From an uncultured Spirochaetales bacterium (GTDB lineage Bacteria > Spirochaetota > Spirochaetia > Treponematales > Treponemataceae), in assembly GCA_946061495.1 (NCBI GenBank), contig CAMGSV010000002.1:1-34924 (forward strand): a stretch of DNA of 34,924 nt, given 5' to 3'. Position numbers and translations under genes: made by a program. Under the pieces are notes generated by a model. That model had not been told where the DNA came from, made no database searches, and was given only the letters and a program-made list of their open reading frames with translations. Of the stretch, positions 22,454 to 30,990 are shown piece after piece (positions within the stretch are counted from its first letter, which is position 1; every line of letters starts with the position of its first letter).

Positions 22454-24526
22454 TCAAGACAGCTTGAACTTTTCCAAAATCTTGTCCAGGATGTTGATGG
22501 CCACCTTGGTTCTTGTTGCCTGGTTTGACACATCCTCGGCCGCAGAGCTGATTTCATGGATGCCTGCACCCATCTCCTGCATACTGCTGGCAACGCTGTT
22601 GGCAATGGCCTCCAGGCTGTCGGCGGAGCTGTGGAGCTCTCCAATGTTGTCCCGCATTTCCTTGGAGGTCTGCTGAACCTTCATGCTCGCATCGTTTATG
22701 TCCCGCAAGGAAGACAGAACCTGCTTGGAGGCCTCCTGCTGCTCCAGCATGGCACCGTCAATTTCCCGCACCAGATTCTCCGTGCTGGAAACCTTGCCGC
22801 TAATCTGGTCGAATTCCTCCACAGATATGGCGGAGGTCTCCACCACATTCCTGATGGTGGCAGTGATGTTCCCCAGCTCCATCTTGATGGCCTTGGACTG
22901 GGTGGCGGCAGTTTCGGCGAGCTTGCGGATTTCGTCGGCAACCACGGCAAATCCCTTGCCGGACTCTCCCGCATGGGCTGCCTCGATTGCGGCGTTCATG
23001 GCCAGCAGGTTGGTCTGGCTGGCGATTTGGGAGATGACGTTGTTCGCCTCACCCAGATGGCGGGACTGCTCCGCCATGGTGTCAATCTGCTTGGCCACAT
23101 CGTTCTGCCGCTGGCGGCCCGACTCGGTGATGGTGATGAGCTCCTGGTATTCCTGAGCCATCTTGTTGATGGAGCCGGACACGGCGGAGATGTTTCCCAC
23201 CATCTCCTCTATTGCCGCCGACGACTCGATGATATCCGCCGACTGGTTCTCAATGAGGCTGTCCAGCTTGCCAATGCCCTCCACGCTGGTCTGGAGGATT
23301 CCCTTTACACCACCCATAGCCTCATTCTGCTGACGGACCTGCTGAGTCACGTCCTCAATGCCGACGGAAATCTGCTGGGCGGAGCTTGCAGCCGTCTTGG
23401 ACAAGCTGGAGAGTGTGTCGGCGCTTTCAGTGATGTGGTCGCTGGACTTCCGCACGCTCAAGATGATTTGATGCTGGGTGTCGATGAACTGGTTCACCTC
23501 GGAGCCCATGGAGCCAATCTCGTCGTCATACAGTATCTTGATGCGGTAGGTCAAGTCTGACAGGCCGCTGTCTCCGTTCAACTGGCAAAAGGCCCTGTTC
23601 AGGTTCTGGATGCGCCGGAGAATCAGCCTCCGCAGCAGCAGAATGATGATGATGGCCACCAGCAGAAACAGCACGGCCGCCTGCAGGATTACTGAGACTA
23701 CAATTATCAGGTAGGAGTGCCGCACGGCAGTGATAATCTGACCGGGCACAAAAAACACTGGCTCCTGCCCCTCCAGCTCTGGAGCCTGGAGCCTCTTGTA
23801 TACTGCCCAGAACTGCTGGCCGTCCACCGTGGTGAGGACGGGATAGGTTCCCAGGCGGAAAACCTCCTGGGCGATATCCGGGTTCATGGTGGCAGAGCCT
23901 GCGCCACCGGGGACAATGGTGCCGATTCGGTTGGTGCCCAAATAAAGACTGCAGTAGGTGTCCGGGACACTGATGACATCGGAAAGGAAGGCATGGGTGG
24001 AGAGGGACTTCTCCACCAGGAGCAGAGCATTCCCCTCTGGCAGGGAGACGGGGGCCACGCAAGAGGCGCAAATCTTTCCGTTGCCCGCCACGATGAAGGT
24101 CTGGATGCCACTGGCCCGGGCGGCGGCTATGGCCCGCTGCTCCACCGGCAGGGTGAATGCGCCCGGCTCGGCACTGACCATGACGGAGCCGCTTCCACCC
24201 AGTACCGCCGCATTTGACAGACCGTTGGCCCCACAGAATTCCTGCAGCCAGTTCCTGTCAGAAAGATTGCCGATGAGGGAGCCATCCTGCACCAGAAATT
24301 CCATGGCCGAAGCAAGCTTTTCCCGCTCCTCGTTGGCCTTGGCTAGGAAAAAGTCCGTTGTCACCAAGACATCCTCCAGCACCAAGTCTATCATCCGGCT
24401 TCGCACTTGCATAAAAATCAACACAGCCAAAATCAGCAGGCCCACAAAAATGACAATATTCACCGGCAAGATGATTCTGAATATCAGCTTGTTTTTTGTC
24501 TTCATGCTTATTTTACCCTCCATCAT
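22454..24526 (-). CDS. Methyl-accepting chemotaxis protein
   Basis: 690 residues from the ATG at 24526. TM1 is at about 15-39 and a periplasmic sensor of about 230 residues (possibly cache-like) follows to about 270; TM2 is at about 271-298. Then come HAMP and a long coiled-coil signalling domain whose hairpin tip is the conserved SQTNLLAMNAAIEAAHAGE, followed by GKGFAVVADEIRKLAE. It controls flagellar swimming through CheA/CheW in response to an unknown ligand. The sensor has Cys at about 98, 153, 156 and 192, including a CASC pair. Start is uncertain: ATGs at 24541, 24526 and 24505 are all in frame; GGAGG sits 11 bases before the last. It ends with an intrinsic terminator and is not in a chemotaxis operon. 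Confidence 0.95.
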   Translation of the reverse strand: MMEGKISMKTKNKLIFRIILPVNIVIFVGLLILAVLIFMQVRSRMIDLVLEDVLVTTDFFLAKANEEREKLASAMEFLVQDGSLIGNLSDRNWLQEFCGANGLSNAAVLGGSGSVMVSAEPGAFTLPVEQRAIAAARASGIQTFIVAGNGKICASCVAPVSLPEGNALLLVEKSLSTHAFLSDVISVPDTYCSLYLGTNRIGTIVPGGAGSATMNPDIAQEVFRLGTYPVLTTVDGQQFWAVYKRLQAPELEGQEPVFFVPGQIITAVRHSYLIIVVSVILQAAVLFLLVAIIIILLLRRLILRRIQNLNRAFCQLNGDSGLSDLTYRIKILYDDEIGSMGSEVNQFIDTQHQIILSVRKSSDHITESADTLSSLSKTAASSAQQISVGIEDVTQQVRQQNEAMGGVKGILQTSVEGIGKLDSLIENQSADIIESSAAIEEMVGNISAVSGSINKMAQEYQELITITESGRQRQNDVAKQIDTMAEQSRHLGEANNVISQIASQTNLLAMNAAIEAAHAGESGKGFAVVADEIRKLAETAATQSKAIKMELGNITATIRNVVETSAISVEEFDQISGKVSSTENLVREIDGAMLEQQEASKQVLSSLRDINDASMKVQQTSKEMRDNIGELHSSADSLEAIANSVASSMQEMGAGIHEISSAAEDVSNQATRTKVAINILDKILEKFKLS

Positions 24527-24589
24527 CCCATCCCCTCTCATAGCAAAACATCGGTAAAAATAGAGGGGAAGGAGACTATGAACATCTCC

Positions 24590-24617
24590 ATTCTAGCATA
24601 ACTACAGGAAAAAACAA
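24590..24617 (-). promoter_or_regulatory. Chemoreceptor promoter
   Basis: Minus strand: TTGTTT (24612-24617), a 16-base spacer and TAGAAT (24590-24595) preceded by an extended TG. It predicts a leader of about 57-78 bases. A dyad (GGAGA 24571 / TCTCC 24585) lies at or just after the start point. The pattern is housekeeping-like and not the flagellar sigma-28 type. Confidence 0.55.
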
Positions 24618-24658
24618 CAAAATGAAAGGCTTTTTCCTACAAAAGTACGGGAGTTGTG

Positions 24659-26098
24659 CTACCACCCACCCACCAGCACCGCCCCGCTCTTGCGGTCAAC
24701 CCTGGGATTTCCAGGCTTCGGCAGCCTCACCAGCATTCCCGGCGCAAGCTCGTTCCCGGCGGCGGATTCCACCAGCACCAGTCCCCGGCGGCAGCAGCCG
24801 TAGTGGCCGATTTTGTCTCCCGGCAGGTTGATAGGCTCCGAGATGATTCGGATGGAAAGCAGGTCTGGGTTCCCGGCGGCAGCAGCTCCGGCAGAAGACG
24901 CCAGCACAAAGGCCAAGCTGGCACGATCCTTGGGGAGGCCGGCGCTGGCAGAAAGCCGTTGCAGCTTGGCAGGAGCAGCCTCCGTGGAAAAGGTGAAGTG
25001 GCACCACTTGCTGCCACGGCTGCCGTCCATGGGACAGCCACAGGAGTTCTTTTCCACCCCAGCCTTTTCCTGGCCACCAGTCCATTCCATACCGGCGGGA
25101 CAGGGAGCGGTGATGCGAAAGCCCTTGCGAGCCAGTGCCCCTCTGAAGGCAGTCAGAAACCGGGCAGATGGTGGCGTTCCCGGCTCCACCACCAGCACCT
25201 GGGACTCAGCAGCAGCATAATGGCTGATGATGTCAGCAGCCCGCTTGGCGGTAAATTCCGGAGGCTTTCCAGAGCCCTCCACCACCTCGTTGAACAGGTT
25301 GGCGGCAGTCACCAGCTGGACCTGCTGCCGTATGGACACCCCCAGCTCACCCTTGATGCGGACAATCCGCCAGGGCTCCACCTCATCTGTCGCACCTCCC
25401 GCATCCAGAGTTCGGGCCGAACTTGGTAAACGACAGGTTCGAGCCGCCACGGCAAGATACAGCTCCTCTCCCAAGGACAGGGCCTGCTGGGAATAGTCGA
25501 TGCAATACCAGGTGAGCCGCTTTTTCCGCAGGTCGGGACGGGCCAGCCACAGGGCAATGGGTACCGTCAGAGGGCCGCTCCCAATGTCCACGCAAACTCC
25601 CTCCTCAGGCAGATTCAGCTGGCTGGCCGTCAGCCCCGCAAACAGCTTGGTGAGCCGCAGCAGGTTCCACCACAGGAAATACCGCAGGTAAGCAGAAAGA
25701 TGGGCAGTGTCGTTGAGGTAGCCCACCCGTCGGCCTCCCCGTTGGTCCGTCAGCAGATGGGACAGGCTACGAATTTGCTCCGGCAGGGAAAGCATTTGCC
25801 GTGAGGAAAGGGGCCGCACTCCTTGGACAATTGTGTCAAAGCTGTCAAGAATCTGGCAGGAACCGGCAGGCAGCTGGGGCAACAGGTCCTCCAGCAGCTC
25901 CATTCTCGGCTCGGCAGGCCTTCTCGTTGCGGAATCTTTTTGGGGCCGCGACGCAATCCGCTGCCGAGACACAGCTTTCCCCCCGGTACTTTGTTTCGGC
26001 CCGACACTATGTTTCGGCCCGGTACTTGGTTCCGGCCCGGTACTTGGTTCCGGCCCGACCCCACCCTTGTCTTGATGAAAATTCTTATTGTAAGCCAC
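24659..26098 (-). CDS. Rsm22/METTL17-like methyltransferase-fold protein
   Basis: 479 residues. A central SAM-binding fold has motif I VCVDIGSGPLTVPIALWL at about 155-175. The C-terminal half has the Rsm22-family blocks VEPGTPPSARFL, then APCP, CGCP and WCHF, followed by a region with SFVLAS-like pattern. Cysteines 333, 353, 355 and 366 are candidate ligands for the [4Fe-4S] cluster described in the mitochondrial homologues, which act in small-subunit ribosome assembly; bacterial roles are largely unknown. The N-terminal 35 residues are a tandem GPEPST-type repeat that is not part of the fold. Start: GTG at 26098, with GGAGG 8 bases upstream, overlapping the merR gene by 14 bases. Last gene of the ptsI operon. 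Confidence 0.85.
   Translation of the reverse strand: MAYNKNFHQDKGGVGPEPSTGPEPSTGPKHSVGPKQSTGGKAVSRQRIASRPQKDSATRRPAEPRMELLEDLLPQLPAGSCQILDSFDTIVQGVRPLSSRQMLSLPEQIRSLSHLLTDQRGGRRVGYLNDTAHLSAYLRYFLWWNLLRLTKLFAGLTASQLNLPEEGVCVDIGSGPLTVPIALWLARPDLRKKRLTWYCIDYSQQALSLGEELYLAVAARTCRLPSSARTLDAGGATDEVEPWRIVRIKGELGVSIRQQVQLVTAANLFNEVVEGSGKPPEFTAKRAADIISHYAAAESQVLVVEPGTPPSARFLTAFRGALARKGFRITAPCPAGMEWTGGQEKAGVEKNSCGCPMDGSRGSKWCHFTFSTEAAPAKLQRLSASAGLPKDRASLAFVLASSAGAAAAGNPDLLSIRIISEPINLPGDKIGHYGCCRRGLVLVESAAGNELAPGMLVRLPKPGNPRVDRKSGAVLVGGW
25985..26056 (-). repeat. Four tandem 18-bp units in the Rsm22-like gene
   Basis: Four units of 18 bp (25985, 26003, 26021, 26039); the last two are identical and the others differ by a few bases. 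In frame they encode GPEPST, GPEPST, GPKHSV and GPKQST near the N-terminus. Because the unit is a multiple of three, copy-number change would keep the frame. Confidence 0.92.
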
Positions 26099-26447
26099 TC
26101 GAGGTGCCTCCAGTCTTGCGATATTTTTTTACCAGCATGAACAATTCCGTGAGGGAAGATCGCAGCTCGGCAATAGTTTCCAGTGCGGAGGACAACTCCT
26201 GCTGGGGAGAAACGTAGGCCCCAGCCTCGGCAATCATCTCCGACCGGGCACCCTCGATGGTAAAGCGGCGTTCCTGAATCAAGTACTTGAGCCGCATCAC
26301 CGTCTGGAAATCTCGCTGGGAATAGGAACGGCGGCCACCCAAGTCCTTCTTGGGGGCAAGACTGGGAATCACCTCCTCCCAGTACCGCAGCACGTGGGCC
26401 TTGATTCCCGTCAGCTCCTCCATCTCCCCAATCGAATAGGATGCCAT
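26085..26447 (-). CDS. MerR-family transcriptional regulator
   Basis: 120 residues. The N-terminal winged helix-turn-helix of the MerR class is complete: YSIGEMEELTGIKAHVLRYWEE, then GGRRSYSQRDFQTVMRLKYLI, with the RRFTIEGA recognition-arm segment after it. The C-terminal part (75-120) is a short coiled coil without a metal-binding Cys set, so it is unlikely to be a metal sensor. Its ATG overlaps the der stop (TGATG) with GGGAG 8 bases upstream. It sits inside the ptsI-der operon, where small MerR proteins of this kind are seen without a known target. It overlaps the Rsm22-like start. Confidence 0.92.
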   Translation of the reverse strand: MASYSIGEMEELTGIKAHVLRYWEEVIPSLAPKKDLGGRRSYSQRDFQTVMRLKYLIQERRFTIEGARSEMIAEAGAYVSPQQELSSALETIAELRSSLTELFMLVKKYRKTGGTSSGLQ

Positions 26448-27937
26448 CAGAATTTCTCCCGGTCTTCCCACTTTTTGCGACTGGCCTTCAGCTCCAGCAT
26501 CACCGGAATCTTGTCAAAGCCCAGGTCGCTACGAATCTTGTTCTTGATGTAGGCCAGATAGGAATCGGACACCACCTCCGGACGGCTGGCGAAAATCAGG
26601 AAGCTGACGGGATTGGTGGAGGTCTGCACCATGTAGCGCATCTTGAAGTGGGCCGTTCGACTGGCAGGCGGCGGATAGGCGGCCACCCAGTCCTTCAAGG
26701 CCATGTTCAGGCTGCCGGTGTCTATCTTGCGGTGGAGCTGGGCCTGCATCTCCAAGGCCGTGTTCAACAGCTCCTGCATTCCCTTGCCCTCCAAGGCGGA
26801 GATGGCAACCACTGGGGCGTAGCCCATGTGGCCAAACATAATGCGGATGTTCTCCTCCGCCTGCCGCAGAGCCTTGCGTCCCTGCTCCTGGGTGTCCCAC
26901 TTGTTCAGCACAAAGATCACTCCCCGTCCCCGATCATGGGCCAGAGCGGCAATCTTCTTGTCCTGCTCCGCCAGCCCCTCCTGGGCGTCAATCATCAGGA
27001 ACACCACCTCGCAGCGGTCCAGGGTTTTGATGGCCCGGTTCACGGAGTAGTACTCCACGTTCTCCTTCACCTTGGCCTTGCGCCTGATTCCCGCCGTGTC
27101 CAGCACCTGGAAATTCCGCTCCTTGTAGATGAAGCTTCCCTCCACCACGTCACGGGTGGTTCCGGCGTAGTCGCAGACAATGGAGGCATCCGTGTGGGTC
27201 AGGCGGTTTGCCAGAGTAGACTTGCCCGTATTGGGCTTGCCCAAAATGGCCACCCGCACCGGCTCCCCGCCAAAATCCTCCTCCACCGCCGAAAAGTCCA
27301 GCCGTGCAAGGAGCTGCTCCTTCAGCTCAGGGATGCGATCCCCATGCTCGGCGGAAATGAACAGCAGGGTCTCAAAGCCGAACCGCATGTAGTTCCAGGC
27401 CTCTTCCTCCAGCCTGCCTCCCTCGGTCTTGTTGACGGCGGCAATCACCTTTTTCCAATAGGGCCGCAGCAGGTCGATGAACTCCTCGTCCTCCCCAGTA
27501 ATGAGCCCCGCATCCAGCAGCAGCAGGATGACATCAGCCTTTTCCAGAGAGCGGATGGTCTGCTCCACCACCAGCTCGTCCATCACTGCCTCCATGGAGC
27601 CACTGTCACGATCCAGTTTGAAGCCGCCAGTATCCATCAGGTTCACAGGATAGCCGTTGATGAAGGCCGTCTCCTGGATGGGATCACGGGTAACGCCGGG
27701 GGTTGGGTCTGTAATGGCACGGCGACGATGGAGCAACCGGTTAAAAAGGGTGGACTTTCCTACGTTAGGACGGCCGGCTATCACCACCAGGGGCAGATTG
27801 CGGTACCGCTTGTCCCGGCTGAATCCTGCCTCCTGCTCCATAACCAGTTCCTCTGAAATCTCTTGTGACTCTATCTGGGAAAAGTCCTCCGCCTGTGTCA
27901 TGGACAGCGGCTTTTCCTTGGTACATTTCTTGCTCAT
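26447..27937 (-). CDS. der: GTPase Der (EngA), ribosome assembly
   Basis: 496 residues; acts in late maturation of the 50S ribosomal subunit. Two GTPase domains in tandem: first G1 GRPNVGKS (55-62), G3 DTGG (102-105), G4 NKTE (169-172); second G1 GKPNTGKS (233-240), G3 DTAG (280-283), G4 NKWD (345-348). The C-terminal KH-like domain (about 390-496) contains FASRPEVVSDSYLAYIKNKIRSD. An N-terminal extension of about 46 charged residues precedes the first domain, longer than in most Der proteins. GGAG lies 5 bases before the ATG. It follows ptsI by one base and is translationally coupled to merR. Confidence 0.97.
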   Translation of the reverse strand: MSKKCTKEKPLSMTQAEDFSQIESQEISEELVMEQEAGFSRDKRYRNLPLVVIAGRPNVGKSTLFNRLLHRRRAITDPTPGVTRDPIQETAFINGYPVNLMDTGGFKLDRDSGSMEAVMDELVVEQTIRSLEKADVILLLLDAGLITGEDEEFIDLLRPYWKKVIAAVNKTEGGRLEEEAWNYMRFGFETLLFISAEHGDRIPELKEQLLARLDFSAVEEDFGGEPVRVAILGKPNTGKSTLANRLTHTDASIVCDYAGTTRDVVEGSFIYKERNFQVLDTAGIRRKAKVKENVEYYSVNRAIKTLDRCEVVFLMIDAQEGLAEQDKKIAALAHDRGRGVIFVLNKWDTQEQGRKALRQAEENIRIMFGHMGYAPVVAISALEGKGMQELLNTALEMQAQLHRKIDTGSLNMALKDWVAAYPPPASRTAHFKMRYMVQTSTNPVSFLIFASRPEVVSDSYLAYIKNKIRSDLGFDKIPVMLELKASRKKWEDREKF

Positions 27938-27938
27938 A

Positions 27939-29687
27939 TCAACTCCTTCCCTGGCTACTGCCCTTCCCTTGACTCATCTTGAAGTCACCGCCAAGGCTCC
28001 CGTTGGCCATGGCCTCCAGCTCCTTCATGGTGTGGGAAGCCAGGGCCTTCTTGATGGCGCCAATCCGAGTGGGAACCATGCTCATGGTCCGCACGCCCAA
28101 GCCAGCCAGCAGCAATGCCCGATCAGGGGAACCAGCCATCTCACCACAAACCGACACGGGAATTCCGGCGGCGGCAGCACAATCCACGGTATATTTGATG
28201 AGCCGCAGCACCGCCACATTCTTGTCGTCATACAGCTCCGCCACAGAGGGATTCTCCCGGTCAATGCCCAGTACATACTGAGTCAAGTCATTTGTCCCGA
28301 TGGAGAAAAAGTCCGAATGGGCGGCAAAGATGTCGGCGGAAACAGCGGCGGCGGCAGTCTCCACCATGATTCCAACAGGCACATCAGGCTTGAAGGGGAG
28401 TCCCTCCGCCGTCAGCTCCTTCTGTATCTCGGCAATCAGCTCCAGTGTCTCCGTCACCTGAACTCCATGGGTAACCAGCGGGAGCATAATCTTGAGGTTT
28501 CCGTAGACACTGGCACGATACAAGGCCCGCAGCTGCCGCTTGAACAGGGATTTGTGGGCCAGCGTCAGGCGGATTGCCCGATTGCCCAGCAGGGGATTCT
28601 GCTCCGAATCCGTATGGATGCCCGCCTCCTTGATGAGCTTGTCGCCACCAGCATCCAAGGTCCTGATGATGACGGGCCGCTCCCCCATTATTTCCAGCAC
28701 CTGCCGATAGGCCGCCAGCTGGGCCGTCTCGGAAACGGAATGAATGCCAGAAGAACCAGCCTTGCGGGCATCCTGCACCGCCCCCATGAACAGGAACTCC
28801 GTGCGAAACAAGCCAATTCCCTCGGCACCCTCATCCAGGGCCAGCTGAGCCTCCTCCGGGGAACCGATGTTGGCCAGCAGGGTGAAGGAAACGCCATCAG
28901 AGGTGGTGGCTGCCTTACCCTTAAGCTTGGCAAGGCCCTTGGTTTCCTTCTGCTTGGCCACCTCGGACTTACGATATTTCTTCACGGTTTTTTCATCAGG
29001 ATTTGCAATCACCAGCCCCTGGGTTCCATCCACCACCACCTGCTGGCCCGACTCCAGCTTTGACGTGATGCCTTTGACACCAAACACTGCCGGCAAACGG
29101 TTGTTTCGGGCAAGAATTGCAAGGTGACTCGTAACGCCACCCTCGCTGGCCACCAATCCCACCAGCTTTCTTCTGAACAAGGCCACGGCATCCGCAGGAC
29201 TGACCGAGTCAGCCACCACCACCTTGCCCTCTGGAACGAGGTCATAGTCAAAGGGCTTGTATCCCAAAAGCTCATCCACCACCTGGCCAAACACATCGGT
29301 AATGTCACTGGCCCGTTCAGACAGATACTCGTCGCCGGAAGCACGCAACAAGTCCGCCATCTCATCAGTCTTTTTGTGGAGCACCGACTCAATATTCTGG
29401 AGACTCTTGGAAAGCAGGCTCCTGACCTGTCCTAAGAATTCCGTGTCGGACAACATGACGATGTAGGTCTGGAGGATGTCAGCATACTGACTGTTGGCAG
29501 TCCCCACCTGACTCTCCAGACGTTGACGCACCCGTTCCAAGGCACCCTCCAGACGGTGCCATTCTGTATCTATATCAGAACCTTGTATCGTATATTGGGG
29601 AATCACCCGGGAGGCCGAGGCGGGAACGAGGAACACCTCTCCAACACCAATGCCCTCAGAGGCAGCAAGACCCTTGTAGTTTTCCAT
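27939..29687 (-). CDS. ptsI: Phosphoenolpyruvate-protein phosphotransferase (Enzyme I of the PTS)
   Basis: 582 residues; moves phosphate from phosphoenolpyruvate to HPr in the cytoplasm. The phospho-acceptor is His188 in GGVTSHLAILAR. The C-terminal barrel carries ILPLV/MLPLV (about 401-405), GIMVET (439-444), the FFSIGTNDLTQY block (460-471) and Cys514 in VCGEMAG. The last 20 residues are a Gly/Ser/Gln tail beyond the usual end. No HPr or EII genes are nearby; in some spirochaetes the PTS core serves regulation more than sugar uptake (known for the group, not shown here). The ATG follows a -10 by exactly 6 bases with no ribosome site. It heads the operon with der, merR and the Rsm22-like gene. 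Confidence 0.97.
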   Translation of the reverse strand: MENYKGLAASEGIGVGEVFLVPASASRVIPQYTIQGSDIDTEWHRLEGALERVRQRLESQVGTANSQYADILQTYIVMLSDTEFLGQVRSLLSKSLQNIESVLHKKTDEMADLLRASGDEYLSERASDITDVFGQVVDELLGYKPFDYDLVPEGKVVVADSVSPADAVALFRRKLVGLVASEGGVTSHLAILARNNRLPAVFGVKGITSKLESGQQVVVDGTQGLVIANPDEKTVKKYRKSEVAKQKETKGLAKLKGKAATTSDGVSFTLLANIGSPEEAQLALDEGAEGIGLFRTEFLFMGAVQDARKAGSSGIHSVSETAQLAAYRQVLEIMGERPVIIRTLDAGGDKLIKEAGIHTDSEQNPLLGNRAIRLTLAHKSLFKRQLRALYRASVYGNLKIMLPLVTHGVQVTETLELIAEIQKELTAEGLPFKPDVPVGIMVETAAAAVSADIFAAHSDFFSIGTNDLTQYVLGIDRENPSVAELYDDKNVAVLRLIKYTVDCAAAAGIPVSVCGEMAGSPDRALLLAGLGVRTMSMVPTRIGAIKKALASHTMKELEAMANGSLGGDFKMSQGKGSSQGRS

Positions 29688-29693
29688 CCCGTC

Positions 29694-29722
29694 AATATAT
29701 CAAAAAAAAAAGCCTTTGACTA
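29694..29722 (-). promoter_or_regulatory. ptsI-operon promoter, leaderless, with T10 in the spacer
   Basis: Minus strand: TAGTCA (29717-29722), a 17-base spacer containing ten T in a row (29711-29702), TATATT (29694-29699), then six bases (gacggg) and the ATG. RNA starting seven bases past the -10 begins on the A of the start codon. Slippage in the T-run would change the spacer length. Confidence 0.65.
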
Positions 29723-29765
29723 TGGCGGGAATTTTTACATTGAATCAGACCTTGACAAAACATGA

Positions 29766-29794
29766 GGGGGGGGGGGAGAATGATAGTATATATT
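29766..29794 (+). promoter_or_regulatory. G11 tract at the -35 position of the lipoprotein promoter
   Basis: Eleven G (29766-29776) occupy the place where a -35 would be for the -10 TATATT (29789-29794; 17 bases from 29771). A TTGACA (29752-29757) lies further upstream, too far away at the current tract length. A short leader with AAAGGAG (29801-29807) follows. Confidence 0.55.
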
Positions 29795-29813
29795 CAGATA
29801 CAAAGGAGTGAAT

Positions 29814-30851
29814 ATGAAACTTATGAAGAAGGTGCTTGTTCTGGCACTGGTGGCTGCCACCATCCTGATGGTAGCCTGTGACAACGGAAATGGCGGCGGT
29901 GGAACCGGCAGTAGTGGAGCTGACGGAAATGGCGGCGGCACGAATACTGGTGGTGATACATTCGTTCCACCAACCCTGCCCAAAAACAAGGGAGACGATC
30001 CCTTTGCGGGACTGAAGACCTTGACTACAGACAGCGACACTGTACGTTACCAGGTGGACACCACAAAGAAGGTGCTCACAGAGGAGCGTTCTGAGGACGA
30101 TGGTAAAAATTGGAGCACGAGTGCGGAGTACAGCTACAGCTATGACGGCACAGCAAACCCACCCACCATCACCGGACGGATTGAGGCTCAGTACGAGGAA
30201 GGAACGAGATTCACCCTGGCTGAGGCGCTGGCCGCTTATGAACCCGAATTTAAGGCAGATTTTACCCAAGGATTTGGGGAGATGTTTGACCAGTTGAGTG
30301 GCCTAGACACAGCTCAGAAGGAGGCTGCACTTGAAGGGCTAAAAGAGCAATTCGGTCTCGACCTCACTGTGGCGGATCTTGCAGCAGACAAGAAGGCTGC
30401 CACCTTTGAAAAGGTTTGGAAATCAGAGACTGTTCAGGATATGCTCAAAGAGGGGCGGGATACACTGAAAAAGATGTTTTCCATGACACCCACCTATGCC
30501 GTGACGTTTACCGACAAAATCGAAACCACCGCCAAGCTTGCAGTGAAAGGACAGTACGACAGCACGCTTCCATGGCATGAGCAGACAGCCGGCACATTCT
30601 ACGGCAGGAGCAGCGACGATACTGCAAACGCTTCCTTTGGCCTAGGATTTGGTTCTGTCGAAACAAAAGATGGGTCTTATAAGGTCACGAAGATCACCGA
30701 AGGCACCATAACCTGTAAAGACAGAGATGGTACCTCTAAGTCCTTCTCCTATACCACCACCGGCACTGACAAGGACATGGTTGTCACTATAACTGTGGAC
30801 TCTGGCAAAACTATTGAATGCACCTGGCAGCCTAGCACCACAATCGGTTAG
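29814..30851 (+). CDS. Surface or periplasmic lipoprotein, unknown function
   Basis: 345 residues. The signal peptide has KLMKKVLVLALVAATILMVAC with a relaxed lipobox (LMVAC), so Cys22 should be lipidated. A Gly/Asn-rich low-complexity tether (about 24-46) follows, then a globular part with many charged residues and beta-like strands. Segments such as ERSEDDGKNWSTSAEYSYSYDG and YAVTFTDKIETTAKLAVKG show no domain that I can name. Start: AAGGAG five bases before the ATG at 29814; a GTG two codons earlier is less likely. It is flanked by a G11 tract in its promoter and a strong terminator, so it is an independent unit whose expression may vary by tract slippage. Confidence 0.82.
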   Translation: MKLMKKVLVLALVAATILMVACDNGNGGGGTGSSGADGNGGGTNTGGDTFVPPTLPKNKGDDPFAGLKTLTTDSDTVRYQVDTTKKVLTEERSEDDGKNWSTSAEYSYSYDGTANPPTITGRIEAQYEEGTRFTLAEALAAYEPEFKADFTQGFGEMFDQLSGLDTAQKEAALEGLKEQFGLDLTVADLAADKKAATFEKVWKSETVQDMLKEGRDTLKKMFSMTPTYAVTFTDKIETTAKLAVKGQYDSTLPWHEQTAGTFYGRSSDDTANASFGLGFGSVETKDGSYKVTKITEGTITCKDRDGTSKSFSYTTTGTDKDMVVTITVDSGKTIECTWQPSTTIG

Positions 30852-30889
30852 TAGTAGTAAAACAACCGAGTAATAGCTATACAATCCAG

Positions 30890-30920
30890 TCCCCCGGAGC
30901 TTGTTTCGGGGGATTTTTTT
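30890..30920 (+). terminator. Intrinsic terminator after the lipoprotein gene
   Basis: CCCCCG (30891-30896) pairs with CGGGGG (30907-30912), with a flanking T-A pair, then seven T (30914-30920). A classic plus-strand terminator. Confidence 0.92.
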
Positions 30921-30974
30921 GTGGTGGATTCTTGCCGGACTCAGGGTGGCAACCTTTCTTTTTTACCTAAATCC

Positions 30975-30983
30975 TGCTATACT
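30975..30983 (+). promoter_or_regulatory. Extended -10 for a leaderless Wzi-like mRNA
   Basis: TGCTATACT is an extended -10, with a weak TTTCTT at 30955. Seven bases (tacttcc) separate it from the ATG at 30991. No ribosome site is present, and the ATG opens a textbook signal peptide. Confidence 0.6.
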
Positions 30984-30990
30984 TACTTCC

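Noticed and set aside
24540..24580. Possible sigma-28 flagellar promoter (ACCGATGT) before the chemoreceptor gene
   Set aside because: CCGAT matches part of the -10 pattern, but no TAAA-type -35 is found at the right distance, and a housekeeping extended -10 explains the start better.
24606..24640. Terminator after the Rsm22-like gene (AGGAAAAA / TTTTTCCT)
   Set aside because: The stem is almost all A-T with a long loop and no T-run follows it; it also overlaps the chemoreceptor -35, so it is not listed as a terminator.
26441..27856. Long plus-strand frame of 471 codons opposite der
   Set aside because: Antisense of der with no domain pattern; composition artefact. The same applies to plus-strand frames opposite nrdD (14944-16020) and ptsI (27657-29063).
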